From Lasiosphaeria ovina (Eukaryota; Ascomycota; Sordariomycetes; Sordariales; Lasiosphaeriaceae): DNA of 64,000 bases. Numbering within the stretch: position 1 is the stretch's first letter; every line of letters begins with the position of its first letter. The translations under genes were made by a program, and so were the position numbers. Under the pieces are notes generated by a model. It searched no databases. It had not been told where the DNA came from and worked only from the letters and a program-made list of their open reading frames with translations. The stretch covers positions 372,001 to 436,000 of the forward strand of contig JAULSN010000015.1 in assembly GCA_033439765.1 (NCBI GenBank), read 5' to 3'. Of the stretch, positions 26,276 through 38,383 are shown piece by piece.

Positions 26276-29200
26276 GGTGACCATGAATGCTCGCGGATCG
26301 AGTGGGAGAACGGACGCAAACGACGGTCGTTTGAGCGGGGGGGCGCTAGGGGTGGGCGCCGTGAAGCTATCTGGCAAATCTGGAGCTCGCTTGTGCCTGG
26401 ATTTTCCCTAGAAACCCATGGATGCGATGTCTGCGAGGAGTGGGAGGCGTGCGACTGCCGCGTGGATGCGTGTGCGGGCTGTTTGACAAGTTCCAGATCA
26501 GATCAGACCAACTCGACCAGATCAAGGTAGAGAGACAGGAGCGGATTAGGCGACCTCGTCGAGATGCTGGCTGGGTCGGCAAATTGGTCAGACGACTGTC
26601 GCCTTGTCGGGCACCGTGACCGGGTCGAGGCCAGGATGAAAGGTCTCGGCGAAGGTCTTTTAGATCTACTACGTAAAGGTAGGTAGGCAATTGCGAAGAC
26701 AACCGGGGCCGCGAGTACCTAGGTGTCACTGACGTCGGGACGAGATTGCAGGCATGCAGACCGGGTTGTGGGAAATTCGGTAGGGCCGGTGATTTGCAAA
26801 GCAGTACTCGGGGACGTCTGTTCGAGGGTCGATTGACTCGAGTCGTCGAGGGAGGTTGTCAAACTGGCGGGCGGCCGAGGGTTTGGCGGTTTGTCGGAAT
26901 AGCGTAGGCGGCAGCTAGCCAGGTAAGGTAGGGAGATATCGAGGTGGTGGATAGTGGGTACGGCAAATGGCTAATGGCGAGTGCCCACACCACAAGTGAC
27001 CACACACACAGCTTTAATCCGCACGCTACCTGAGCTCTGCAGTGGGCACTACTGTTAAGCGATTTCCACCGATGATGGTGAGGTAGGGCAGGCAAGCGGG
27101 CGACGCTATTGGCGGCGATAGCTTATGGAGGCGGCGAGCGATGAATGGAAGCCTTTTCGCTGTTTCTCTATTGGCACGAGCGGGAAGTGGTTTGGTTTGG
27201 TTTGGTTTTGCCCGTGTCGGTAGGCGATGTGCACGCACGGCAATGGGTCTGGGGGACTTGGGGAGGGAGGAAAAGGAAGGATGGACACAGGTTGGGAAGA
27301 GCGGCCGAGTGTGGAGAGAATTTTTGGTTCTCACCCTCGGCCGTCCGTCACTTTACACAGCACACATACATGTATGTATACACACGGCACTGCGGCATGG
27401 GTCCTTCTGAGCTGCCCGCACTCGCAACGCAGTGCCCGCAGTGCCCGCAGTGCCCGCCGGGGCAAGCCGCGAGAGAGGGGACCATGGACCACCTCCAGGC
27501 GCTGCAAGAAAGAGCGGGCAGGGGGCCCGGGAGTTGTAGGGCTAAACTGCATGTAGGGCAGGGCATGGCAGGGCAGTACCTTGAGGCGCAACAGACCCAC
27601 ACCGAAACAGAGGTATCAAGTGTTAGAGACTGGAGTCTACTGTCCTGTAACTGATCGAATGGATGTCCCCTCACGGGCATCTCCCCCATTGGCAATGATT
27701 TCCCCCTTCCGTCGTCCCCAGACTGGGCGTTGCGCATTGACCACTCTCACTTTCCCACAAAAGACGCTACTTTGTACCTATGCACAGTACATACCGTGCC
27801 TTACCCTACCGACCTTAGGTAGCCAGCCCAGTCTTTGCCCGGATTGGAAGCCTCCCCCAACAGGCTCCCCTCCGTCGAAGCGTCCATCCAGGCCCGGGCA
27901 TATCCATTTGTCGCCTTTTCAGGCTGACCGACAATGAAAGAAAGGCCTTTGAAGCTCTACCTCACGAGCTATTCATAGGTACCTTCTTCAGGTACTGTGC
28001 CTTAGGTAGCCCGTTCTGTATGTGGCCTGAGCTCGGCTATGGACTTGCGTAAGGGAGCTATAGCCCGTACGGAATACAGCTAGGTAAAAACCCAGTGGAT
28101 GCCGCTGAAGGTATATCACTCCCCGAATCGGACCTATCATTTCGAACTGGTCTCAACTGCCCGCCAAAAGGACTCAGACCTACGATTCCTAAAAAGCGGC
28201 CTGCCTTATGACACGTGCAACCTCGCCTCCCTGTCGTAATTTACAGGCATTCGTTCGAACAATACAATGAATGTCCTGCTACCCAACCGTAGGAGCGGAG
28301 TATGCACGCCAACCTTTTCCTACGTAAGGTAAGGTAGTATAGAGGACAGACGAGATCGGTCCAGATTCGAGTTCCGCCCTGCCATCTCCACGCCAGCAAA
28401 ACAGCCGGGGGGCAGCGTCGATCAGCTGCTCAGTCACCCGTCAGGCTCACTCACAGCTACCGATATTGCTGCTGCTGCTGCTGCTGCCGCCGGCAAAGGC
28501 GTAGTACTAAGTCCGCCCGCCCGTCGTTCTCAGCGCGCGTTGCGTGGTCTGGCTGGCCTGGCCTGTTCGGGGGAATGTTCCCCGGAAATTTGCCAAGCCG
28601 ACGATGGCCTCGTACCCGAACACTACCGCACCAAAGTACGAAGTACGCCAGCTTTTCTGGCGGAGTTGCTTTTGTCTTGTTTCGCACAGACATGCGTCAG
28701 TCTGTGCTCACAAGTTCACAACGGAACTACTAGCCTAGCCGGCCCGGCAGGCAGAGAAACCTAGGCTTGACAAGTAGCCTTTCTCTTTTATTCGCAATTA
28801 CAGATAGGCGAGCCAACTGGCGGCCTTTTTTCCCCGCTAGGCTAGCAACCCAGGAACAGAGGATTCTTATTACGGAATCCGGAACTTGCCAGCCAAGGGT
28901 CGACTTCATCGATCGGCACGGATGCTGGGCGGACGGGTACGGAATACGTACGGATTTTACGCCCGTTACTCGGTGGCCTGCTACGGCCAGTCCAGCCGAA
29001 AGTCGGAAATTTTATAAAACATTTCGAGGAAAAAAAATGACACCTCATCTCAGGCCTGCCAGATTGGTGATGCCCGCTGCTCGACATCGCCCAGCACTGG
29101 GGGGTGCCAGAGCTTCGGATTCGCTGCATCCACTCGCTCAGCAACCCCTGCCTGTCTAGCTTCGGAACATCCACGTGCCAGAAGGAGAGGATCATGGGCT

Positions 29201-31895
29201 GCTTGGGCTTTAATTTTCTTTGCTTTTGTCCAAAGACTAGTCGGCCAAAGACAGGAAGCCAGCCAACTGCGACATTGCCAGTGCAGTCACGACAATGATG
29301 CACCAAAAGTCGGATCCGGGGGCAGTTGCATGTTCGCATGGCGTCTCAGTTTTCTCCGAGGCTCCGCAAATCTCCATGGAGATGGGAAGATCGGGGACAA
29401 TGCCAAACCCCAAAAACAAAGCAAAAATCCCACGTGGTCGTCCGGTCCACAGTCCCCGGAAAACCGCAGGGCGCAGGCGGCGAGCGGCCGCAGGATAAGA
29501 ACTCTCTCTGGTTGAAGGTCTCCTCCATAAGCCTGGGCCCTGAGAGCAACAAATCTGATGTGGTGGTCGTGCATTTTCCTTTCTTGGCGGCCGATGACAG
29601 GGGGTCCCCTTCCCCCTTGATCCTCTCTGCCACAGGGCAAGGGCCTCGCTACTTCAGGCGCCCAATCAGGGCATTTCAGAAGCCTCGACCTCGCTGTCCC
29701 TTGTTTCGTTCGCCGACTCTAAAAAGAAGCCAGCACCAGGCGACGATCTGGAAGCCCTTTTTCAATGCACGCGCGTACCTGGAAAAGGTCTCGAACACGC
29801 TACCCTTAGACAAGGAATTGTCAAAAGCACAAAGACTAGTGAGACCAGACTTGCAACACCAGTCTGGAAGGTCTCCATACCTACCTAAATTACTTGACTT
29901 GCGCTTTTGCATAGAGTATGCATGTATGTGTAATGCATGTACGTGTAAGGGAGTCAAGTTCCTAGCTAGGACGAGATAGGCATCTCCCAGAGCCTCATGA
30001 TAACTGCCTTACCTGGTGCTCGACAGGGTCCTTGGCAAGTGCCCTCGGTTATCGGGGCTCTCCTCTCTCTTTCCGACGGATTAGCTCTTTTTTCACTCTT
30101 GCCCTGCGAGGCGCGCTCTAGTTCGGCTGCGGCAGCCCGCGCAAGCATTTGCGAGGAATTCTGGTTAAAAAAAAAGGGGGGGGGGGGAAGGGTATTTGCA
30201 TGTTCGAGCTTCCTAAAACGGCACCGAGTTTCTCGAACTGCCGTTTTTCCCGACAGCACATGCATAGCATGGCATGGCATGGCTGACGGTGACAAGTGGG
30301 CACGAACAGCCAGCACCAACGAGAACAAAAAGGGGAACAAGAAACCAAGGCTTTCGCGAGCTTGCCTGGGAAGTTTTCATGGATGTCATCTCTCTCTTTC
30401 TCTTTCGGGGCGCAGCACAGTCTTTGCGCGCGCTCTTTCCCGCTTCCTTCCCTAGGCGGTAGGCAAACCAATTCACGGAATTTTCATTACCTCATAACTC
30501 CTAGGGAAGATGATGATGATGATGGGCAGGAGAGCGCGCGTGCAACCACTCGCACAACAACCTCGGCCTCTCACTCGCTCTTCCTACCTGCCCTACTCGG
30601 TCCCAGGATCCGCATCGCTTGAGTCTTGTGTAATGCGCGGGCGCGAAAAAGAGAGGAAAAAAATTGGAAAGGCGGGGAAGAGAACAAACTGAATCCCCGC
30701 CCCCGAGAAAAAAAAAGAAAATATGCAAGGGCTGAATGAGAAGCCTTCGGGTGTGACGTACCGGCAGTAGTTCCGGAGCCCGGAAGGCTGTCCCAACGAC
30801 TCCAGGGGAGTTAGTGAGTGAGTGAGAAAGCCTGCAGGCGGCAGCCTCGGGTGGCGGGCGTCGTGTTAGTGATGGCAGCCCCGACAATGTCAACAAACCC
30901 CAAGTAAGGTACGTAAAAGTAAGCGATTCGCCCCCTTCCTTCGGTTAGTGAAATACTAGTCGGACAGTGAGTGAGTAAAAGCCCGAGCGTATGTGACCGC
31001 CGCCACGAGGTGATTCAAGACAAGACAAGACAAGACGCACGAACAGGATTGGAGGAGAGAAAAAAAAAGAGGCGAAGAATTCCAAGACATGCTGGCGGGC
31101 TAGAACCGCGCCAACCAAAAAAAAAAGGCCTTTCCGTAATTTGCACTACTGAGTCCATGTCTTATTCGCTGTCCTTTTTTTGTCCCGTCTTCGCGACTTG
31201 AAGTTCCCCAACAAAGAAACAAAATTGCCATTGTTTATTCGGGCATTTCTTTTGTCTCAGAAGGAGAGCAGGAGGGGCGCCCAGACCCAAATCAGAGACC
31301 AAAACGTGACCATCTCGGAACCGTTGCCCTGAGAGAAGTGGTCAATGATATAAAATTTGTTCAACTCGCCGCGAGAGCAGTGGACAAGAAACATGGCACA
31401 ATACAAGCACTGGCTTCAAGTTGTTTGCGTCTTGTGAACGCTCGTTCCGGGCGTGGATTCCATGCGCCTGCCTCCAGTGTAATCCACTTACCTACTTAGC
31501 AATAGATGGGGTTGTGCAAACTCATTTACAACACAAACAAACAGCGTCAACCATATCTTTCTGTATTTCTGCCGGCCGCTAAACAACACCCTCACTTCCG
31601 TGATTACATGATAGCCATGCCGCGAGGGAAGTTTCGGCCAGGTCCAACCCGGTTGCCTTCGTCGAAGTTAAAAGGGAAATGATGCCTAACGATCTAAACC
31701 ACGGTGCCTTTTCCCCCTACTAACCCGGAACCATAGTTCCATACCCATATGGAAGGGTAACTAAATGCCAGTTGCAGAGAATGGCAGGAGAGCCAAATGG
31801 AGGCCGTCGAGGCCGAATGTATTGTGTGCTTGGTTTGTTGTATTCGTACAGTTTCGTGACAATAGTTTGGGTATGAGCACAAGTCTTAACCCATC
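26276..31895. other. 5.6-kb intergenic region upstream of the G-alpha gene, downstream of cullin-1
   Basis: This is the largest gene-free stretch. I examined the longer frames (27145-27654, 28842-29339, 29326-29979, 30501-30896) and found no family-like sequence in any. Features are scattered: GTTTGGTTTGGTTTGG at 27189-27204, a GCAGTGCCC repeat at 27430-27459, a GCT/GCC triplet run at 28467-28489, GGGGG runs near 30177-30187, and (GTGA)n tracts near 30810 and 30966. AGGTA/TACCT motifs are at 26676-26684, 27813-27821, 27976-28010 and 28324-28337. A long promoter or noncoding RNAs are possible; nothing can be demonstrated from sequence alone. Confidence 0.45.
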
Positions 31896-34554
31896 CTATG
31901 CCAGGTACCCGAGATCGTCATCGTCGAGACGCTCCAGGTATTCCTTGTCTAGAAGAATTTCAATGCATTTCTTGATGTCGCCCACCTTGGGGACAAATCT
32001 CCCCCGTATCTGGTTGATGGTCTCGCTGACGAGCTGTTGGTGCTTCATGCGCTTGCGGGCCTTCATGATCCTCACAATAGCCGACTGGAAGGTAAGAGGT
32101 CAACATATAGTACATGAGCGAGAAAAGAACAATGTCGCAGAAAATCAAATGACTTACCTGGAGGAGAAGCTTGCGGTCCTCTTCAATCGTCTTGTTCGTC
32201 TCCGCCTCTTCCTGCTTGGTTTCCGATTTCATGCCGACGTTGAGATTCACGCGGAACTTCTTGTTCTTGAAGTCATAGTTCAGCGCGAAAGTTGCCCCTG
32301 GCCCCACCTTCTCGCCGTCAGGGCTCACTGTCAACACCTTTGCCTTGACCAAGATGCTTAAAGACGGATCAAGCGACTCAGTGTTGAGTTGCGTGGTCGA
32401 TGCAATCTCGTCGTACGTGATCTTGTCCTTGTCGTTGAAAAGAAGAAGAATCGCCATCTGGTAGATCGATACCTGGAACGTATACGGCATCTTGGCATTC
32501 TTGATGTAGTTGGCCTTGACCTCGCCCTTGCACAGTTGCCACAGCCAGGTCAGTTTGCGGCCCTCGTGCTTGTTGCGATAGTAACGAGAAAACCGTTCGT
32601 AGTCGGCCATGATGTCTTCTGGCGGGTTAAAGGTAGTCCCCGGTGGTGTCAGAGGCCAGAAACCTGTTCCCAGAATCGAATACGACGAGTCAAGGCCTTT
32701 AACGCCTAGGCTCTGGACGTGCTCCTTGAAGCCAGTGTTCAGGTCCTTGGAGATTTGCATGTCCTGGAACATGCGCTGCAGTTTGTTGGTGTACTCAAAG
32801 CCACAGGCTTCTTTGAGCTTGCTTATCATACTGGTCTCAGCATCGTCCGATGAGGAGTTGCTATGCACCAAGCGACGGGCCAGCATGCGCGAGTAAAACT
32901 TCTGGAACACGTCCTTGTCTTCAATGTACTTGAACACAGTCATGATCTGGGTTAGTGTGTTTTCCAGTTCGCGATCCTCAACACCCGTGCTGCTCTTGCG
33001 GAGAAGAATGTCGGTGTACTTGGCCAACAGCTCCGGAGACTTGTTTGACCCAGATTTGCACACCTCGTTCCGGTTTACGAACTCTCTGCAGGCGTTATCG
33101 AGTGAGCGTGTGAACTCGGGCTCGTCCTTGAAAGCACGCTTGACAAGTCCTTGGTACTGTGTGTGGATCTCGAGGAGAGCATCCACATAGACTTTTGGCT
33201 CAAGCTTGTCCGCGTCCGATGCCACCTTGGCAACGGCAGCCAGACCAGCATTCCGCACGTGCGCTTCAAACTTTGACCTCAAGGGGTCCAAGCCGTCGGG
33301 GATACGCGACAGCAAGCTATACATGCGCGCCATATCTTCTTCTCTATCATTGTCGAGAAGGACCTGGAATTCGTCGCGGAGGATGTTGGAATGATCGGCG
33401 ATCAGTACTTGATCGCAAGCCTTCTTCAAGGAGACGGCGATATCGGGGTGGAGATAGATCTTGACGCGTTCCGCTTCTTCGTCCAATCGAGCCTCGGCCT
33501 TCTTCATATATTCGACGACGCTGTTCTCGGCAACGAATTGCTTGCTTTCGTTCTTGTAGAAAGCCTTCGTAGCCTCGAGAAACGGTTTCTCGAAGTGGAA
33601 CCTATACACGTCCAGGGTCGTCTTTGATGAATCGCCCTCGTCTAGACCCAAGGACACGAAGGACTCGACGACCTGCTTTATCTGGTTGTACTCGATCGTC
33701 TCGCCGTTGCGTTGTTTCTCCACCAGCTTCAGAACTGCCTCCATGACCTTGGTCGAAACCTGCGCAAAGAGAACATCGCGCCACCGAACAAGGTGCAGAG
33801 TGTAGACATCGTAGATAGATTTCTTGCCCTCATCCATTTCCCTCTTAACCCAATGACGGTTGAGATATCGAAATAGATGATGGATGTACTTGGCAGCGTC
33901 GGTGTAGCGCTGCCATTCTCTGATATAGAATGCTAGTAGCGCTTCATCGGTATGTGCCTTCGACTCAGCAACCAATCCCCTGAGGTGTTCGGTCAGATAT
34001 TCCGTCAACTTCTTATAGAGATCCTCGCCGAGTAGATGAGCTGTTCATGACATCAGCAACGAACGTGGCTGGCAGGGCCGCTTGAATCGACGGATCGAAT
34101 TATGACTTACCGCCCCTGTGGCCACCAGAACTAATGTTCGACGACGCACTAAAGCCGATAGCTTTCTGGGATGTGCAGAAGTTGTGGACAGCCCTGCATG
34201 ATGGTCAGCAGCGCGCAAGCAAATGTGACCATGGGGTTAAATGCAGTTCGACTGACGTGTATATTCCCATGTACTGCGGTGACGGCGTGTCAGTGTTTCC
34301 TCAAAATCAAGTAGCAGACCTAACGAGACAGGGGTTCGGCCACTTACAGTTCGCAGATCAACGCCGTCTTGGAGATTCAGCATGATCTTGGTGATGCCAG
34401 TTTGCAAGTACTCCCACCTGTCCAGATGTCAGCTGGGGGGTGTCCTAACCAAGGGCAAACAGCGCCGGCCAGGGGGAACATACGTGTTGTCGATATCATC
34501 ACGCACGGGCTGCAGAGGCATCGGCTGCTGCATCATCGTCGCCCCGGGCGCCAT
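31896..34554 (-). CDS. cul1: Cullin-1, scaffold of SCF ubiquitin ligases
   Basis: Six exons on the minus strand: 34554-34484, 34417-34348, 34273-34257 (only 17 nt), 34193-34111, 34040-32158 and 32084-31896, giving 770 aa. Cullin-1 (Cdc53/CulA) binds Skp1-F-box modules through its N-terminal repeats and the RING protein Rbx1 through its C-terminal half. Visible hallmarks are [13 protein letters not shown] at the start, the long helical cullin repeats, the cullin-homology segment with [13 protein letters not shown] and [19 protein letters not shown], and the C-terminal winged-helix tail. The NEDD8 acceptor is in IVRIMKARK (Lys716). The end [14 protein letters not shown] is typical. The last intron falls just before the neddylation motif. 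The deneddylase subunit gene csn6 lies about 21 kb away. Confidence 0.96.
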
Positions 34555-35776
34555 TTTGGGCTGGAGCGATGCAGTCGCGGATCTTGGCGGTATGGTGGTT
34601 CGGGGCTGAGTGAGGGTTTCGCGGCAGCAAACGACCGTGTCGTGAGTGCGCGGATGGGGGTGGGCGGGTGGAAGTCCCGTCGTCGCAGACTCGGGACAGC
34701 ACGCAGGGAGCAAAAGTCGCTGCGGGGCCGACTTGTGCGGGTATGTTCGTTGTTGGGAATGCGAAAAGTCAAGTGCAAAGAAAGTTAGAAATGGCGAGCA
34801 GAGTAGAGCGTGATCAGCCTGGCGTTGGTTTCGAGGTGACCAGGGAAGGCGGGCGCTCAGGCAGCTCCAGGCTCTCCAACTGTCGGGAAATGTGGGGAAG
34901 ACGCAAGTGGTGGGGAGTTGCGCTGGACAGGACTGGACCTGGGACGGCGGTCCAACCTCCCACCTCAAATGGAAGTGCCAGAAGTTCTGGGCGTCTGGCT
35001 CCACGGCACTACCCAGAATACTGTGTGCCGTTGGTTTCTGTCAGTAGCCTCGGGATGCACAAAGACTGGAAATGAGCGCGGGAAGATAGCCTAATTATTC
35101 CAGGAGGAAAACGAAGCAGGCACGGCCACTGTCAGCCTGTTGACATAATGAGGTCCAGGCAGGAGCGCCGGCCAAGTTGAAGGGCCGAACTCAATTTTGC
35201 CTGCTGGCGGCCAACCCCGCTGGCGGTTACCTAGAATTACCTGAGGTACCCGTTACGCCACGCAAGTGTTAGGTAAGCTGCCTATCGCTTAGCGCCCCTT
35301 CAGCCTCCGCGTAAGTTGTGAGCCTGCAAATGACGAGGCTGTCACCCAGTTTACTCGGCACCGTGTCCCGCTTTGGACAGATACCGTGACGGCGGTTGCT
35401 CCAGGCGTGAACGACAACTCTCTCTTGTTCTCCATGCTTCCAGGTTACTTACAACAACGCTACGGTATAATAATCATAAAGGCGCCTTGAGTTTCATCTT
35501 GGCTTTCAGAGCGCAGGAACGCAGTACTGGTAGTCCGTACGGATACTGTTACCGCTTTTCACTCAGCTCCACTGAGCTGCTTCTGCGATAGCATGAAAGA
35601 TAGATAGCCTTGAAAGCAACTTGAACTCGCCAAAGACGTATCCCGCAATTTCACTTTGCAATAAATTCAAAATACTGTAAGGCGCGGGTAAATGTTTCAA
35701 TGCCCGGCGTGAAAGGACTATTATGAAAAGGGAACTAAACTAAAACAAACACGCTTGAGACATATCCAGGCAAAGT
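34555..35776. other. Intergenic region between cullin-1 and the SRF1-like gene
   Basis: The part next to 34554 is the cullin-1 promoter and leader. ACCTGAGGTACC occurs near 35239-35250. The frames here are short and unconvincing. Confidence 0.5.
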
Positions 35777-36985
35777 CTACCTGACACCGTCGTCCTCAGC
35801 AGGGTCGCCCCCGCCAAGTTTCTGAACAAGCCGAAAGACATTCACCGTGAATGTCAGACTCCACGAGATCAGACCCATTGTCTGGAACGCTGCGAGCGCC
35901 TGGCTGAATTGTTTAGACTCTTGATCTCTTGCATTGTGGTAAACCAAGGCCTCAAATGCCAATGTTGTGCTTGCGGATTTGAAGATGATGAAAAAGAGGT
36001 CCATCAAAACGAGCGAGATCTTCTCCGTAGCGAACCGCAACCCTAGGGGTTTCCCCGTGTACTCGTCCCACGTCATGTAGCCGATATACGGTATCGCCAC
36101 TGTATCGACGACAATTGCCACGATCGACTGCGTCCTCTCAGACGTATTGGTGTTGCCCTCGTCGCCCTCTCTCTGGAAGATGCGCACCGATAAGGCAAGT
36201 GCCACTATGGACGTGAGGAGCACCATGAGACGGAAGGCCAAGGGGACCAAAGGATGCCTGAGAACAACTTGCCACACTCGCTTGTAGAGCACCCTGGTCC
36301 GCGCGGCCCTGGATCGAGGCGTCTCTTCGAGCGGCGAGAGGTTGACAGGGTTGTTGAAGTACGGCTGCAGCTTATCCAGCGTCTCGGGGTCGATGATCTG
36401 GGACTCCTCGTTGGGCAAGTGGCCGTACCGAGAGGACTGCACAAAACTCCTCCACGGAGAGTTTGGCGTCGCCCGGCTGAAGCGGTGCACGATGACGGGC
36501 TCTGCGGAGCGCAGATGGTCCCATTTCCTCCCGCGCTCGGCGGCGTTTCTTCGTTTCAAAAGCCGAAGCAACTTGGCCCTCGCCCCCTTATCCCTATCGT
36601 TTCCGCCGCCTCCTTGGCCCATGTCAACGAAGCCATCCTTCGACACGCGCCGCTGCGGCGCGCTCGGGGCGTGGTTGTGTTGTGGCGGGAGCGCACGAGG
36701 AGGAGGGGGGTTCAATGCGCGGATCTGTTCCTCGGTTGGCGTCCCATATCCCACTTCGTAAGAGTCAATCCAAGCTTTGGTCCCGTCACGTTAGCATGCA
36801 TGGCGCCACAAAAAGAGTCCCGGATGGGGATCACGGGCTTGTCAATGCGTACGAGGGAGAGATCGCGGGGTGCGCTGCCGAGGGACACTCGCAGTGCCGG
36901 CGCTCCCGCGTGATCTTAATGACGCGCGCAAGTCGGAGTGGTTGGAGTGGTTCGAATGCGACGGCGACGGATCCGTGCTCGTCAT
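35777..36985 (-). CDS. SRF1-like multi-pass membrane protein (putative regulator of phospholipase D)
   Basis: Two exons on the minus strand: 36985-36853 and 36774-35777, giving 376 aa. The intron at 36775-36852 has a GTACGC donor, a CTAAC branch motif and a CAAAG acceptor. The first exon supplies a short Ser/His/Arg-rich N-terminus, and the junction reads PPWIDSYEVGYGTPTEEQ. The first half is soluble and basic (KLLRLLKRRN, RKWDHLRSAEP). The second half has about four hydrophobic segments: PLAFRLMVLLTSIVALALSV, IVAIVVDTVAIPYIGYMTW, ISLVLMDLFFIIFKSA and MGLISWSLTFTVNVFRLV. The arrangement and PPWxDSYE start resemble fungal proteins named after yeast SRF1, which modulates phospholipase D Spo14. 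I rely on recall for that family, so the function is tentative. Confidence 0.68.
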
Positions 36986-38383
36986 GGTGTGTTCGGAGTT
37001 GACCAACTCGCCGGAGCGAGATGATGGCGGGGGTTCGGCTGGCGGTACGGATACCGCGCGGCATCAAGGGCGGCGCATCCAGCCGGGGACAGGTTTTCGA
37101 GAATTGGACAAAACAGAAGGTAGTGAGATAGCGAGCGATTGGAATTGGAACGGCGCGACAGCAGTGTTGGCGCGATACTGGAACTAACGAAGGACGGAGA
37201 TAGGCGGGAAATCGACTCGGCACGCCCGAGGCAAGGCGTTGTGGTGATGTTGTGCCCTGCCTTGGGATACCTACCTTCCCTTTGGTATTTAAACGTGGAA
37301 CTTTTTCTCTTGTTGGTTGGAACTTGGCGGCTGGCCTACCCAGTCGGCCTGGTCCCCATTGTTTTGTGGCGTTGAAGTTTGAAGCAGGTATCCCTGTCGG
37401 CGTCCAGTCCAGCCGCTTCCTTCCGCCGGTAGTTCCCAATCAGTTAACCATAAGGTTTCCCAGGTAAAATGTCCGTATGTACGGTAATTTGTCGATCTGG
37501 CATGTCCACTTGATAATCCTTGGCCTCGCTTTGCCCCGCGTTGGAGACGTCGGATCAAGGCACGGAGCTGCCGGGTACGGTATCACGACAATCCTCACTT
37601 TTGCATGCCTCTTACTAGTAGGCGTCCGCGCTTTGCAGTGACCAATTATACAATGAGTTTCCAAGACTCGAGACTTTGTCTATGGTTCGGGCTGAAAGGA
37701 ATGGGGGGTTGAACGCTTGGGCTACCCCGTACAATGGAAGGCATGGACCTTTCAACTAGGTACCTTACCTGTAAGGCATGCATTCCTTCCCATAGTCAAG
37801 GGGTTGTTCGGCAACGAAATATCCAACCAAATCTGAGGCATAGGAGAGCTCATTTGTTAATGTTAACACAACCTTGTGTTGACTCTTTTACCAGCTTCCG
37901 ATACTTGCTCCCAAGAGCCTGGATGAAAGCGACAGGGATGGCTGGGACGGAGGTGGGCCGTCCTGCCCCAGGAACGGCATGATTAAGGCCCCACCAGCCA
38001 GGGCCAAGTTGCGTCACTGCTGCATCGTTCAGGTCCAGAGCAAGGAGCTCCAATCTATCTCGACCTAACTTGAAGAAGTCCAACCCCACGCTCGCTCTTT
38101 TCTCGACAACAACATCAACACCCGAAGTGAAGGCTTTCTCACCTAGCCAACAAGACGCAATATGGGCATTCGCAGACAGGATTAGCGTGCTCGTGTTTTT
38201 TATCGCTCTTTCTCGGCGCGGTCCCGAGCGCGAGGCGCAAAGAGAGCAGCAATTCCCTACCGACTCTTAGGAGCAAGCACCCCAACTTTAACTACCTACC
38301 TAGGCACCTACCTAGGCACCTACCTAGGCACCTACCTAGGCACCTACCTAGGCACCCGACCTTATCTGGGTATTCTCGCTACC
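36986..38383. other. Divergent intergenic region between the SRF1-like and Mit_KHE1-like genes
   Basis: It should contain the promoters of both genes. AGGTACCTTACCT lies near 37758-37770, and a tandem 12-mer array sits just before the downstream start codon (separate entry). No gene is seen inside. Confidence 0.5.
38294..38355. repeat. Tandem 12-mer array, unit CTACCTAGGCAC, about five copies
   Basis: Nearly perfect head-to-tail copies lie about 30 bp upstream of the start codon at 38384, so they probably fall in the 5' UTR or core promoter of the mitochondrial gene. The unit contains the CCTAGG palindrome and is related to the AGGTA/TACCT motif scattered through other spacers. Confidence 0.95.

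Noticed and set aside
38281..38360. CRISPR-like regular repeat
   Set aside because: The units are directly adjacent with no spacers, and the sequence is fungal, so it is a simple tandem repeat.
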